DNA of 64,000 bases, from contig DATLTB010000056.1 in the NCBI GenBank assembly GCA_035533815.1, forward strand, positions 101,174 to 165,173. The letters are read 5' to 3'. The translations under genes were made by a program, and so were the position numbers. Below, piece by piece: positions 38,317 through 47,517 of the stretch (position 1 is its first letter; the number at the start of each line of letters is the position of its first letter). The notes beneath the pieces were generated by a model that saw only the letters and a list, made by a program, of their open reading frames with translations, did no database searches and was not told the origin of the DNA. Source of the stretch: JANWKA01 sp035533815 (GTDB lineage Bacteria; Bacteroidota; Bacteroidia; Chitinophagales; Chitinophagaceae).

Positions 38317-38404
38317 AGATTACCCCTTTATAATCGAATTTGTCGAAACACTATTGTCTGATCTTTTAAAACAAATATTGGGATAATCTTGCAACTACTC
38401 CAAA

Positions 38405-38790
38405 GGCTCGGATTTTTTCCGTTTCTAAGATAATAAAAGAATTTTCCATACCCACCAATCTTTTTATACTGTTATTTTGTGATTACCAGCATCACCACTA
38501 CTCCTAAATAAAATATGATTTGTATTTCCTACATTATTAATATTTTAAATCTTTCCCCAATAACCAAATTTAACTTCCACAATGGTTATACAATGGGCAT
38601 AAAATTCAACTTCGATTCTTAAAACTTATAATAAATCAGGATGGCTATCATTAAAAAACACTTATTTGAAAGACCTAATTATATCGCTATTCAACTGAGT
38701 AATATCCTTAATTATATACTGGAAATACTTTTTCCTGTGCTCATCAACCTTAACTTCAAAAACATCTCCAATTTTTGTATTTCTCCGCAT
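38405..38790 (-). pseudogene. Decayed Imm26/HocA-like gene
   Basis: The minus strand from the ATG at 38790 reads 42 codons: MRRNTKIGDVFEVKVDEHRK, then KKYFQYIIKDITQLNSDIIR and SFK, ending at TAA (38664-38662). Past the stop the same strand keeps family-like pieces: IEVEFYAHCITI, EVKFGYWGKI, NNVGNTNHILFRSSGDAGN and KDWWVWKILL, separated by further stops. The KIGDVF, KYFQYI, DxTQLNSDxIR and EFYAHC blocks resemble the immunity protein 26/HocA family, which guards toxins of polymorphic systems. The family name is from memory and should be searched. The gene is clearly broken. Confidence 0.6.
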
Positions 38791-39070
38791 ATAATTTTAT
38801 ATTAGTGTTTTATATCATATTTAAACTAGTATTTAGGTGAAATTGAATTTCTTATATTCATTAGGTATTCTACTTCATTTTGATTAATTAAATCTTGATA
38901 TGCATTTTACAAATAGTACATAATTCATACATTAATTATTTCATTTATTATGTAGTAAGAGTATAAAGAAGGAATTCAATAAGTTTAAAACGATTAATTT
39001 CATATTCGATAATCAATGAATTCATGTATTAATATTCTTTTTAAATAATAGTCTACTTTTACATTCAATT
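38791..39070. other. AT-rich gap before tRNA-Pro
   Basis: About 280 bp, very AT-rich, with no gene recognised. A weak -7 element TACTTTTA (39054-39061) lies just before tRNA-Pro. Confidence 0.5.
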
Positions 39071-39148
39071 CGGGGTGTAGCGTAGCCCGGTTATCGCGCC
39101 AGCTTTGGGAGCTGGAGACCGCAGGTTCGAATCCTGCCGCCCCGACCA
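39071..39148 (+). tRNA. tRNA-Pro (UGG)
   Basis: CGGGGTG (39071-39077) pairs with CGCCCCG (39138-39144). The anticodon stem CCAGC/GCTGG holds the loop TTTGGGA with anticodon TGG. The T arm is GCAGGTTCGAATCCTGC and the discriminator is A. CCA is encoded (39146-39148), unlike in the tRNA-Ser gene. Confidence 0.97.
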
Positions 39149-39436
39149 AATTTTTACCCCTCCTTCTGGTAGCGGTTTCAGTTTCATTAATATTTCACTA
39201 CAGTTTAAATTATTCACTTTCAATATATATACAATTGGAATCCTTCTAACTTTTGTTAGCCTTTTAAAATATTTGTACAAACTAAGTTAGCTCTACTTTG
39301 ACAAATTAAAAACTGGGGAGTGCCTCAAACGAAATTAATTTTATCTTCCAGATTATTTTCAAATTGATTTTTGAAGACTGTTTCCCGGTGCAGTTTTTTT
39401 TGTTCATTTTTAATTGTCTATCCCAGAATAACTACT

Positions 39437-40264
39437 TCATTGTGAAGAAAAAGTTGAATAATTTGAATCTTGTGATCGCACCCTATAATTAAGTCCTGTG
39501 GTTGTGCCACTGGTTACATCAATGATACCCCCAGTTATTTTAGCAGACATATCGGATGCCAGAAATACTGCAACATTAGCTATATCAGCTCTGAGAGGTA
39601 GTTTTTTCAGCATCGTATCTTCTTCCATTTTTCGGATGATAAGCGCCATATTTGCTGGATCACGGTCGATCGCTTCTTTGAATACTTTCGAATCCGGTGA
39701 ACCACCGGATCGAATACATACTACACGGATGCCAAATACGCCTAACTCCGAAGCAAGGTTCTTCGACATGCATTCTAATGCGCAACATGCCGGTGCAAAA
39801 CCACCTGTATAGGGATAACCTATTCCTCCGGGCGTTGCCGTTAGGAATAAAATAACTCCTGAACCCTGCTTGATCATTACCCTTCCGGTAGCTATTGAAG
39901 TTAAAAACCGAGTTCGCATGGTTAAGGTTATTGGGCTTATAAAATCGTCCAATGGGATATCGATCAATGGGATATTTTGTATTACATCAACCCCAACGGC
40001 ATTGAACGATATATCAATTTTCCCAACTTTCTGTACAACTCGTTCCAAATGGCCGTTAATTGCATTTTCATCCATTGCATCCAACTGCTCAGCTTCCACA
40101 CTTCCATTGGAATCAAGAATTTCATTTGCTGTTTTTTGAACGGAGCTAATATTCCGCCCAGTTATGAACACTTTTGCGCCGGCATCGGCGAACGCTCTGG
40201 CTACCGCGGAGCCCATAGAGCCACCAGCGCCATAAATAATTGCATTCTTGTTTTTGAGTATCAT
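39437..40264 (-). CDS. SDR-fold protein with altered active site
   Basis: 275 residues. The nucleotide-binding loop is IYGAGGSMGSAVARAF (10-25) and the NAG-like strand is FNAVGVDV (88-95), so the Rossmann fold is sound. Where the catalytic YxxxK is expected (after GGIGYPYTG) the protein has FAPAC at 156-160, so both the Tyr and the Lys are replaced, and the catalytic Ser position reads LTATPG. The C-terminal ITGGIIDVTSGTTTGLNYR is normal for the family. It may be a binding protein or a dehydrogenase with different chemistry. It stands alone. Confidence 0.85.
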   Translation of the reverse strand: MILKNKNAIIYGAGGSMGSAVARAFADAGAKVFITGRNISSVQKTANEILDSNGSVEAEQLDAMDENAINGHLERVVQKVGKIDISFNAVGVDVIQNIPLIDIPLDDFISPITLTMRTRFLTSIATGRVMIKQGSGVILFLTATPGGIGYPYTGGFAPACCALECMSKNLASELGVFGIRVVCIRSGGSPDSKVFKEAIDRDPANMALIIRKMEEDTMLKKLPLRADIANVAVFLASDMSAKITGGIIDVTSGTTTGLNYRVRSQDSNYSTFSSQ

Positions 40265-40770
40265 AAAGTTTGATTAGATGTCAATAATTTTATTTAGGCA
40301 CTTCAGCTGGAATCCATGGTGTTATATTAATATTGTTTATTTGCTCTGCAATATAATATAAAGACTATATTTAACTGAAGAAATTACTTCCCCCTTCAGT
40401 TATCGGAAACATACTTTCTGCTGCAGTGGTTCCCATTTTAAGGTGATGAACAAAGGACTAGCTTCGATATTTGATAAAGGTCGCATTAGGCATTTTAGTA
40501 GGATAAAGAACCATTGTAATAAAAATCGCTATCACCCTCCAGCATACCGATGGTTTTATATTTCAGGTTACCCATCGTTTGATCAAAGAATAATTCTAAA
40601 ATATTTAATATGCACAGAATAGAATTTAATTACCGAATACTCCTCGAAACTCTTTAAATAAATTTTGAAATTAAAATCTAGTGCAACTTCATGAATTGAA
40701 ATCATAAAATTCTTAAAATCTGCGCTACACCACTACTATTTGTCGTTATATTTGCAAGCATTTTACTATC
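40265..40770. other. 506-bp gap upstream of uvrA with possible gene debris
   Basis: No intact gene. On the minus strand two short runs look coding: LFFDQTMGNLKYKTIGMLEG with DSDFYYNGSLSY after it (about 40590-40500), and MGTTAAESMFPITEGGSNFF (about 40440-40380), separated by stops. I cannot name a family. Confidence 0.35.
40747..40754 (+). promoter_or_regulatory. uvrA promoter -7 element
   Basis: TATATTTG matches TAnnTTTG, 16 bp before the uvrA start codon. No -33 TTG is evident. Confidence 0.45.
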
Positions 40771-43641
40771 ATGCCTCAAAAAAATAATATACCACTTCCA
40801 CCGGGAATTATTTCCTCTGAAGATCTATATATTTCAGTGTATGGTGCTAGAGTACATAATCTCAAAAATATTGACATCCATCTTCCTAAAAACAAACTAG
40901 TTGTAATAACAGGTATCAGTGGCAGTGGGAAATCTTCATTGGCATTTGATACAATATATGCAGAAGGACAACGTCGTTATATGGAAAGTTTTTCAGCTTA
41001 TGCTAGGCAATTTATTGGAGATATGGAACGTCCAGATGTGGATAAAATCACCGGACTCTCACCAGTCATTTCAATAGAACAAAAAACAACTAACAAAAAT
41101 CCCCGGTCTACAGTAGGAACTGTAACTGAAATCTATGATTTTATGAGGCTTTTATTTGCACGTGCAAGCGAGGCCTATTCATATAATACAGGAATTAAAA
41201 TGGTCCGGTTTTCTGAAGATGATATTTTACAAACCCTGTTTAGAAATTATAAAAATAAAAAACTTGATCTCCTGGCTCCTGTTGTCAGAGGTAGAAAAGG
41301 ACATTATCGTGAACTATTTGATCAATATCGAAGACAAGGTTTCTTAAAAATGAGAGTAGATGGAAAAATTATGGATTTAAAAGAACGCATGCAGGTTGAC
41401 AGATATAAAATTCATGACATAGAATTAATCGTAGACCGCATCGAAGTCAAAGATGAGTCCAAGAGCAGAATCACTCAGAGTCTGACAAAAACACTTCAAT
41501 TAGGTGCAGGATTGATGTTTATTCTGGATCATGAAAATAATAAGATTTCTCAATTCAGTAAACAATTTATGTGCTTTGAAACAGGAATCGCTTATGAGGA
41601 ACCTTCTCCAAATACTTTTTCATTTAATTCACCTTATGGCGCATGCCCACGTTGTAAAGGACTCGGAACTATTTATCAAATAAACTTGGAAGCAGTAATA
41701 CCTGATTATACTAAATCAATAAATGAAGGAGGAATTGTGCCATTGGGAGAAGCTAGAGATACATTTGCATTTAAGCAAATGAGACAATTAGCAAAAAAAT
41801 ATAAATTTTCCCTTTCTTCCCCATTGAATGAAATTCCTAAAAAAACGCTAAATCTCATTCTTTTCGGTAATGTTGACAGTAGGCTGGAGATTGATATGGG
41901 CTTTGATGAAAAAGATAGTAGAGTTTACCTTACTGATTATGAAGGAGTAGTAAATATGGTAAAACGCTTTTTTAATGACACAAATTCCGATTTTGTGCGT
42001 AATTGGGCGGAAGATTTCATGAAACTTTCTACTTGTCCAGAATGCTTAGGTGCCCGATTGAAAAAAGAAAGTCTTTGGTTTAAAATTAACGGAAAAAATA
42101 TATTTGAACTTGGCCAAATGGATCTCATTAAACTAGCTGAATGGTTTTCAAAAATTGAACAACAGCTTAGTTCCAAACAAAATGCAATTGCCCGGGATAT
42201 TTTTAAGGAAATCCGTGAAAGGTTGGGTTTCCTTTTAAATGTTGGATTGGGATACCTTACTTTGAATAGACCCACCCGAAGTCTTAGTGGTGGTGAATCA
42301 CAACGTATACGATTAGCTACTCAGATTGGCTCTCAATTAATGGGGATAACCTATATTTTGGATGAACCCAGTATCGGTCTTCATCAGCGCGATAATCACC
42401 AGTTAATCGAAGCACTTAAAAATCTCCGAAATTTGGGAAATACAGTAATTGTTGTGGAACATGATAAAGACATTATGTTACATGCTGATTACCTTATAGA
42501 TGTAGGTCCTGCAGCTGGAATTCATGGAGGGCAAATTATTGCAGAAGGTTCGCCAAAAGAAGTAGCTAAAATGCAGACACCTACCTCTTACTACCTAAAT
42601 GGAATAAGGGAAATTGCAGTACCTGAATTCAGAAAAAAAGGAAATGGAAAATTCCTTGAAATAAAAGGTGCAAGAGGGAATAATTTAAAAAATATATCAG
42701 TAAAATTTCCACTAGGTACATTTATCTGCATTACAGGAGTTTCCGGCAGTGGTAAATCATCATTAATTAATGATACTCTTTATCCAATACTTAGTAGACA
42801 TTGTTATGGTTCCAGGGTCTATCCTTTAGAATACACTAGTATTGAAGGTTTAAGCTCCATAGATAAGGTTATAGAAATTGATCAATCACCAATTGGTAGG
42901 ACTCCACGAAGCAATCCTGCCACATATTGTGGGTTTTTTACAGAAATTAGGCAATTATTTGCCAATGTACAGGAAGCAAAGATTAGAGGCTACACCCCTG
43001 GGCGCTTTTCTTTTAATGTAAAAAGCGGAAGATGCGAAGTCTGTGAAGGAGCAGGAATGCGGGTAATCGAAATGAGTTTTCTCCCAGATGTCTATGTACA
43101 TTGCGAGAAATGCAATGGCAGAAGATATAATAGAGAAACTCTTGAAATCCATTATAAGGGTAAATCAATTTCGGAAATTTTGGATATGACGGTAGATGAG
43201 GCAGCTGAATTTTTTCAGCCTGTCCCCAATCTTTACAGAAAAATAAAAGTACTTAAGGACGTTGGTTTGGGATATATTACTTTAGGTCAATCAGCTGTGA
43301 CACTTAGTGGCGGAGAAGCTCAACGGGTTAAACTGGGTACTGAATTATCAAAAAAAGATACAGGGAAAACTATTTATATTTTAGATGAACCAACGACAGG
43401 TCTTCATTTTCAGGATATTCAATTACTACTCAATGTACTTAGCAAATTAGTGGATAGGGGTAATACGGTAATGGTTATTGAACATAATATGGATGTTATA
43501 AAAACCGCAGATTATATTATCGATTTGGGGCCAGAAGGGGGAGAAGAAGGCGGAAAAATTCTCTTTAATGGCACCCCTGAAAAATTATCATTATTACCTA
43601 ATAATCATACAAGTAAGTATCTTAAGGCAGAATTAATATGA
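40771..43641 (+). CDS. uvrA: Excinuclease ABC subunit A
   Basis: 956 residues, the damage-recognising ATPase of nucleotide excision repair. It has two ABC modules with Walker A GISGSGKSSL and GVSGSGKSSL, signatures LSGGESQRIRLA and LSGGEAQRVKLG, and Walker B ILDEPSIGLHQRD and ILDEPTTGLHFQD. Zinc-binding CPRCKGLG and CEVCEGAG ... CEKCNGRRY are present. NPRSTVGTVTEIYDF and RTPRSNPATYCGFF are the UvrA-specific loops. Length is usual for the phylum. Confidence 0.97.
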   Translation: MPQKNNIPLPPGIISSEDLYISVYGARVHNLKNIDIHLPKNKLVVITGISGSGKSSLAFDTIYAEGQRRYMESFSAYARQFIGDMERPDVDKITGLSPVISIEQKTTNKNPRSTVGTVTEIYDFMRLLFARASEAYSYNTGIKMVRFSEDDILQTLFRNYKNKKLDLLAPVVRGRKGHYRELFDQYRRQGFLKMRVDGKIMDLKERMQVDRYKIHDIELIVDRIEVKDESKSRITQSLTKTLQLGAGLMFILDHENNKISQFSKQFMCFETGIAYEEPSPNTFSFNSPYGACPRCKGLGTIYQINLEAVIPDYTKSINEGGIVPLGEARDTFAFKQMRQLAKKYKFSLSSPLNEIPKKTLNLILFGNVDSRLEIDMGFDEKDSRVYLTDYEGVVNMVKRFFNDTNSDFVRNWAEDFMKLSTCPECLGARLKKESLWFKINGKNIFELGQMDLIKLAEWFSKIEQQLSSKQNAIARDIFKEIRERLGFLLNVGLGYLTLNRPTRSLSGGESQRIRLATQIGSQLMGITYILDEPSIGLHQRDNHQLIEALKNLRNLGNTVIVVEHDKDIMLHADYLIDVGPAAGIHGGQIIAEGSPKEVAKMQTPTSYYLNGIREIAVPEFRKKGNGKFLEIKGARGNNLKNISVKFPLGTFICITGVSGSGKSSLINDTLYPILSRHCYGSRVYPLEYTSIEGLSSIDKVIEIDQSPIGRTPRSNPATYCGFFTEIRQLFANVQEAKIRGYTPGRFSFNVKSGRCEVCEGAGMRVIEMSFLPDVYVHCEKCNGRRYNRETLEIHYKGKSISEILDMTVDEAAEFFQPVPNLYRKIKVLKDVGLGYITLGQSAVTLSGGEAQRVKLGTELSKKDTGKTIYILDEPTTGLHFQDIQLLLNVLSKLVDRGNTVMVIEHNMDVIKTADYIIDLGPEGGEEGGKILFNGTPEKLSLLPNNHTSKYLKAELI

Positions 43642-43803
43642 TTGTATATAAAAAATTTAAATTTTAATACAAATGAAGGAATTACCAGAAGTTTGGATTC
43701 GTTTAGACATAAAAGGAAACTAAACTTATATTGCATATATCTTGTCAAAAGTTCATAAACGGGTAAGAGTAAAAATTGAACTTTTATAAACTGAATTTCC
43801 TTA

Positions 43804-44283
43804 ATGCTAACTCCTTTCCGATATTTATTTCTTTTATCCTTTTTAACAGGAATCAATACAATATCATCCTGTAACAATGATATTACTCTTTGCGAATCAT
43901 CAACTTCCACTTTAATAGGCATAGGATTCTATCAAATGAACTTTAATCCCCCATTTGATACCATTCTGCCGGCTGTTACTATTTTCGGGTTAGGTAAAAT
44001 TGATAGCTTATTTGCAAAATCCAGTGAAACTAACGTGCATTTACCCCTAAACCAGAATTCGGACACTACATCCTTTTATATTCAACCTGATACAACTGGG
44101 CTTGCAGATACTATACAAATAATTTATACCAGGACAATCCATTTAATTTCTCCAGCATGTGGTTTTGTCACATTTTATAATATTGATTCAATAAATACTA
44201 CACACCATAATATCGATTCCATTTATCTGGAAACTAAAACCATAAATAATACCAATGTGGAAAATATTCAATTGTTTTATTAG
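43804..44283 (+). CDS. DUF6452 family lipoprotein
   Basis: A 159-residue exported protein. A signal segment (FRYLFLLSFLTGINTISSC, Cys23) suggests a lipoprotein. The body has the family's C-E-S-S-T start (CESSTSTLIGIGFYQMN), a TIFGLGKIDSLFAKSSETN segment with LPLNQNSDTTSFYIQ, and SPACGFVTFYN near the middle-end. No function is known. The gene overlaps the next one by 29 bp, and DUF6452 and DUF6048 occur as neighbours in many Bacteroidota. Confidence 0.75.
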   Translation: MLTPFRYLFLLSFLTGINTISSCNNDITLCESSTSTLIGIGFYQMNFNPPFDTILPAVTIFGLGKIDSLFAKSSETNVHLPLNQNSDTTSFYIQPDTTGLADTIQIIYTRTIHLISPACGFVTFYNIDSINTTHHNIDSIYLETKTINNTNVENIQLFY

Positions 44284-44956
44284 TATTCTCATTCTTGCAA
44301 TTCGGATATGTCATGGTCAACAAGATAGTGGAGAAGTAAAATATGGTTTGAGATTCGGGTATGATATAAGTCGGCCAATTCTTGATTACCTGCAGCCAAA
44401 TCGAAGGGATGAAGAATTCTCAGTCGATATGCAAGTACGGCAAAATTGGTTCGCAATTGCAGAAGGCGGTTGGAACAATTCAAAAATTAACAACAGTCCA
44501 AAGTTAGTTTATCATTCTTCGGGATATTTCTGGCGAATTGGCTTTGACTATAATTTATTGAAACATGACAATATTAATGATAATAACCTTATTTATGGGG
44601 GATTCCGGTTAGGTCATGCCAATTTAAGTCATTCAGCTTCATCCTTTCAGATTGCGGATATCTATTGGGGAAATGTGAATGGTTCAATTCCTCTTCATGA
44701 TGTAGCAGCTACCTGGTTTGAAATTGCAGCCGGTATTAAAATTGAGGCACTAAAAAATTTCTTTATTGGATGGTCGGTACGTGAAAGGATCTTACTTAAT
44801 AGTAATATTAATTCTCAACTAACCCCATACGTCATACCTGGTTTTGGAAAGGGAAATTCCAAATCAGCATTTGATGTAAATTATTCATTATATTATAGGA
44901 TACCATTTCTAAGAATAAAACTAAAAACTAAAAAGACCTCCAGTCCAATTAAATGA
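44255..44956 (+). CDS. DUF6048 family outer-membrane-like protein
   Basis: 233 residues with a signal peptide (about 1-21, ending CHGQQ). The rest alternates polar and hydrophobic residues as in a small beta-barrel: YGLRFGYDISRPILDYL, WFAIAEGGWNNSK, GYFWRIGFDYNLLK, GGFRLGHANL and FDVNYSLYYRIPFL. This matches the DUF6048 family, thought to be outer-membrane proteins of unknown role. It starts inside the end of the DUF6452 gene. Confidence 0.75.
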   Translation: MWKIFNCFISILILAIRICHGQQDSGEVKYGLRFGYDISRPILDYLQPNRRDEEFSVDMQVRQNWFAIAEGGWNNSKINNSPKLVYHSSGYFWRIGFDYNLLKHDNINDNNLIYGGFRLGHANLSHSASSFQIADIYWGNVNGSIPLHDVAATWFEIAAGIKIEALKNFFIGWSVRERILLNSNINSQLTPYVIPGFGKGNSKSAFDVNYSLYYRIPFLRIKLKTKKTSSPIK

Positions 44957-44986
44957 CGGCTAACTGTTGCTATTTGATTAGGCTAT

Positions 44987-46312
44987 TTATTTAATCGGTA
45001 TTTTCGCATTTTTGATGATTTTTATAATATCTGATTCAAATACAGGTCTTTGCCTATTACTCAAATTGAGAACCACACAATATCCAGTGGTTCTTCCTGT
45101 TTCTCTTATAGCATTTACAAGCTTTTGCTGATCACTTTCTAACCTTCTTCCATTAGACGCTGCCCATGTTTCGGAAGCACATAGACAACCAAGGGATGGG
45201 GTTTCGGGGAAATAAGGTTCTCCTTTGTAATAAGTCGGATCAATGGTGGTACCATGAGCAATTATTGCCGTTCTGCCCGCCTTACCCGCATAATAAGCTT
45301 CGTATATCGATGAATAACCCTGCCATCCAACAGGAAGAAATTTTCTATATTTGTTAAAAGTCCATACATTCTTTAAAGAATCACTCAACATAAAAAAACT
45401 ATCTACTGGAATCTCAAACGGCAGTGAAAGCTGAATATTCTCCGTTGGCCCAATAAATTCACTTCCAGAAACTTCAAATCCATTCATTTTATAAATCCCT
45501 TGAGGCGTATTGCCATTTTTTAGGTAAAAAGGAAGGTTACTTATTGATAAAGCCAATTGTGGAACACAAAACAAGTGCCCATTATTTCCCTCCACTAACG
45601 AACCATCCGGCTTTCTTACAATTACAAGCCCGGGATATAATCTGTTTGGACGTTGGAAACTGTAAATTACAGTATTCCCAGGAGCAAATGAAGTAGACAA
45701 AAAATATGCAATATTAGGCCGTATAACATTTGTATTAAATTCAATAAGCCTCTCATTTAGCATTTTTAATACAGGATTTAATTTGATTGAATCTTTTGGA
45801 AATTTCCTATTCATTTCATGGAGAAGAAAAGCATTCATTCCCTTATTCATGTAACTCCGTAAAAGGTATTCTGCACATAGAGAAAATATTTCAGGGTCAT
45901 CATTTTTGGTCAAAAGCCTAGTAACTTCATTCATAAATTCCTTCGGATAGTTTGCATAAATTACTTCTAACAAGCCTCTGGTGAAATATGCTGTTCTTTC
46001 TTGTATATGAATAAAGGCTTCTTTAAGTTTATTTTCTGCATATGCAGATCTGTAGCGGATTAATTCCATAGGCCAGAAAGAATTTTCCCAATTCTCTTCA
46101 TTATCTTCATTCAATTTATAATTAAGGTTATCATTTATATCCCAGTTTACAAGTTCGGAATAAAGTTTCACACGATTTGAAGAAGTTGAAGAAACAGAAT
46201 AAACAAGACTATCAGGCAAATTGACAGATAAAGCAGATTGCCCTGAAGTTATATGCCAAAAAATGATTAAATAAATTAAATGAAACATGATCCCCAATTT
46301 CCAGTTCTTCAT
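44987..46312 (-). CDS. L,D-transpeptidase-like exported protein
   Basis: 441 residues with a signal peptide (MFHLIYLIIFWHITSGQS). The N-terminal 200 residues are helical, without a family I recognise. The C-terminal region resembles a YkuD-type L,D-transpeptidase: IIAHGTTIDPTYY with His353, and TPSLGCLCASETW with Cys376 in an SxGC context, followed by Cys378. It may cross-link or anchor envelope polymers. The spacing between His and Cys is shorter or altered compared with classical YkuD, so activity is uncertain. Confidence 0.6.
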   Translation of the reverse strand: MKNWKLGIMFHLIYLIIFWHITSGQSALSVNLPDSLVYSVSSTSSNRVKLYSELVNWDINDNLNYKLNEDNEENWENSFWPMELIRYRSAYAENKLKEAFIHIQERTAYFTRGLLEVIYANYPKEFMNEVTRLLTKNDDPEIFSLCAEYLLRSYMNKGMNAFLLHEMNRKFPKDSIKLNPVLKMLNERLIEFNTNVIRPNIAYFLSTSFAPGNTVIYSFQRPNRLYPGLVIVRKPDGSLVEGNNGHLFCVPQLALSISNLPFYLKNGNTPQGIYKMNGFEVSGSEFIGPTENIQLSLPFEIPVDSFFMLSDSLKNVWTFNKYRKFLPVGWQGYSSIYEAYYAGKAGRTAIIAHGTTIDPTYYKGEPYFPETPSLGCLCASETWAASNGRRLESDQQKLVNAIRETGRTTGYCVVLNLSNRQRPVFESDIIKIIKNAKIPIK

Positions 46313-46345
46313 AAGTTCGACTTAAATAACTGAAATGAATTGCAT

Positions 46346-46792
46346 CTATGACAAAACCATTTTTACATGTGCTATACCATCTTCAAAATAAATTTCACCC
46401 TGAGTTTTAAAACCAAACGAATTATAAAATTTTTGCAAATAACATTGTGCACCTATAAAAATCGGTTGCCTTCCATATAATTCATAAATTAAGTCTATTG
46501 CCTTCCCCATGAGTATTTTCCCGATCCCATTATGCCTGGATTGAGGTGAAATAACTACTCTTCCAATTGAAGGAAGTGCTGCAACTATACCTTTGTTAAA
46601 CAATCGGGAATATGCTATTAATTGCCCTTTATTATACCCTGTCAGATGTATTGCCTGAAAATCAAGTTCGTCCAAATCAAGGAAAATACATTGTTGTTCA
46701 ACAACAAATACTTCGCTTCTTAATCGAAGAATGTTATAAATCTCTTTAGATGAAAGCTGACCAAATTCTGATACTTTCCATTGTATTCCCAT
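46346..46792 (-). CDS. ElaA-type GNAT N-acetyltransferase
   Basis: 148 residues, a single GNAT domain. The acetyl-CoA loop is VVISPQSRHNGIGKILMGKA, and the N-terminal part (LRLRSEVFVVEQQCIFLDLD) is that of the ElaA branch. FIGAQCYLQKFYNSFGFK is the conserved late strand. The substrate is unknown. It lies 33 bp upstream of the transpeptidase-like gene on the same strand. Confidence 0.88.
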   Translation of the reverse strand: MGIQWKVSEFGQLSSKEIYNILRLRSEVFVVEQQCIFLDLDELDFQAIHLTGYNKGQLIAYSRLFNKGIVAALPSIGRVVISPQSRHNGIGKILMGKAIDLIYELYGRQPIFIGAQCYLQKFYNSFGFKTQGEIYFEDGIAHVKMVLS

Positions 46793-46906
46793 CTGGCAAA
46801 TAATGAAAAGATAAAAACTAATTTACCTTTTTAAGATTTATTTTCAAGTATTGTTTCAGACTTAAATGTGTGGATTTAATCTTAAACATAAGTACACTCC
46901 CCAATA

Positions 46907-47425
46907 TTATTTTGTCTGGACCTTAAAATCCTGATTCGAAAAATATGGAGAAATTGGAATTACTACATTTTCAAAGGGAAAATTAACTTCATTGTGACAA
47001 TTATTACAAGTATTGGTTAATAATATGAAATCCCTTTTAAACTGACTTTTATTTTTTAAAGCAATTGCATCACTTAGACTGTCCAATGAAGGTAAAATTA
47101 TTGGCAATTCCTTAATTTCGGGTCGATTAATTTCTAAATCTTCCGCTTCTCCAATTACAGATCTAATCTTGCCTAATTCAAAATAAGCCAAAGTCCAATT
47201 TGAATTAAGGCCAGCAAACCAAAGGTTTGAATGATGGAGTTCAATTGAAGTCATTAAATTTCCCAAACCAGGCCTATATTCATTTTTCATAATGCGAAGT
47301 GAATCTTGAAGATTATTCACTTTCCCTTGAAGTTGTTTAAGCCACGCATTATTGTTCCTGGAATGACATGCAGTTAAAATAAAAATTATTGGAAATAATC
47401 CCAATTTCCGAAGAAATCTATTCAT
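46907..47425 (-). CDS. Lipoprotein with C-terminal heme c motif (cytochrome c'-like)
   Basis: From the ATG at 47425 the protein is 172 residues; the longer frame begins with TTG. Residues 1-20 form a lipoprotein signal with box ILTAC (Cys20). Helical segments follow, and the only heme-binding motif CNNCH (140-144) lies near the C-terminus. A four-helix protein with a late CxxCH is the layout of class II cytochromes (c', c556). It may carry electrons or sense a gas at the periplasmic face. Confidence 0.7.
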   Translation of the reverse strand: MNRFLRKLGLFPIIFILTACHSRNNNAWLKQLQGKVNNLQDSLRIMKNEYRPGLGNLMTSIELHHSNLWFAGLNSNWTLAYFELGKIRSVIGEAEDLEINRPEIKELPIILPSLDSLSDAIALKNKSQFKRDFILLTNTCNNCHNEVNFPFENVVIPISPYFSNQDFKVQTK

Positions 47426-47517
47426 ATGGTATAAGTTTAATTTATGGAATATTAAATTTACTAAGAATATTATGTTAACCCAAATAAATCGCAAATGAAA
47501 TATTTTTTTAACTCAAT

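Noticed and set aside
39065..39280. 71-codon minus-strand frame reading GRQDSNLRSPAPKAGAITGL
   Set aside because: It is the antisense of tRNA-Pro, a known type of spurious gene call.
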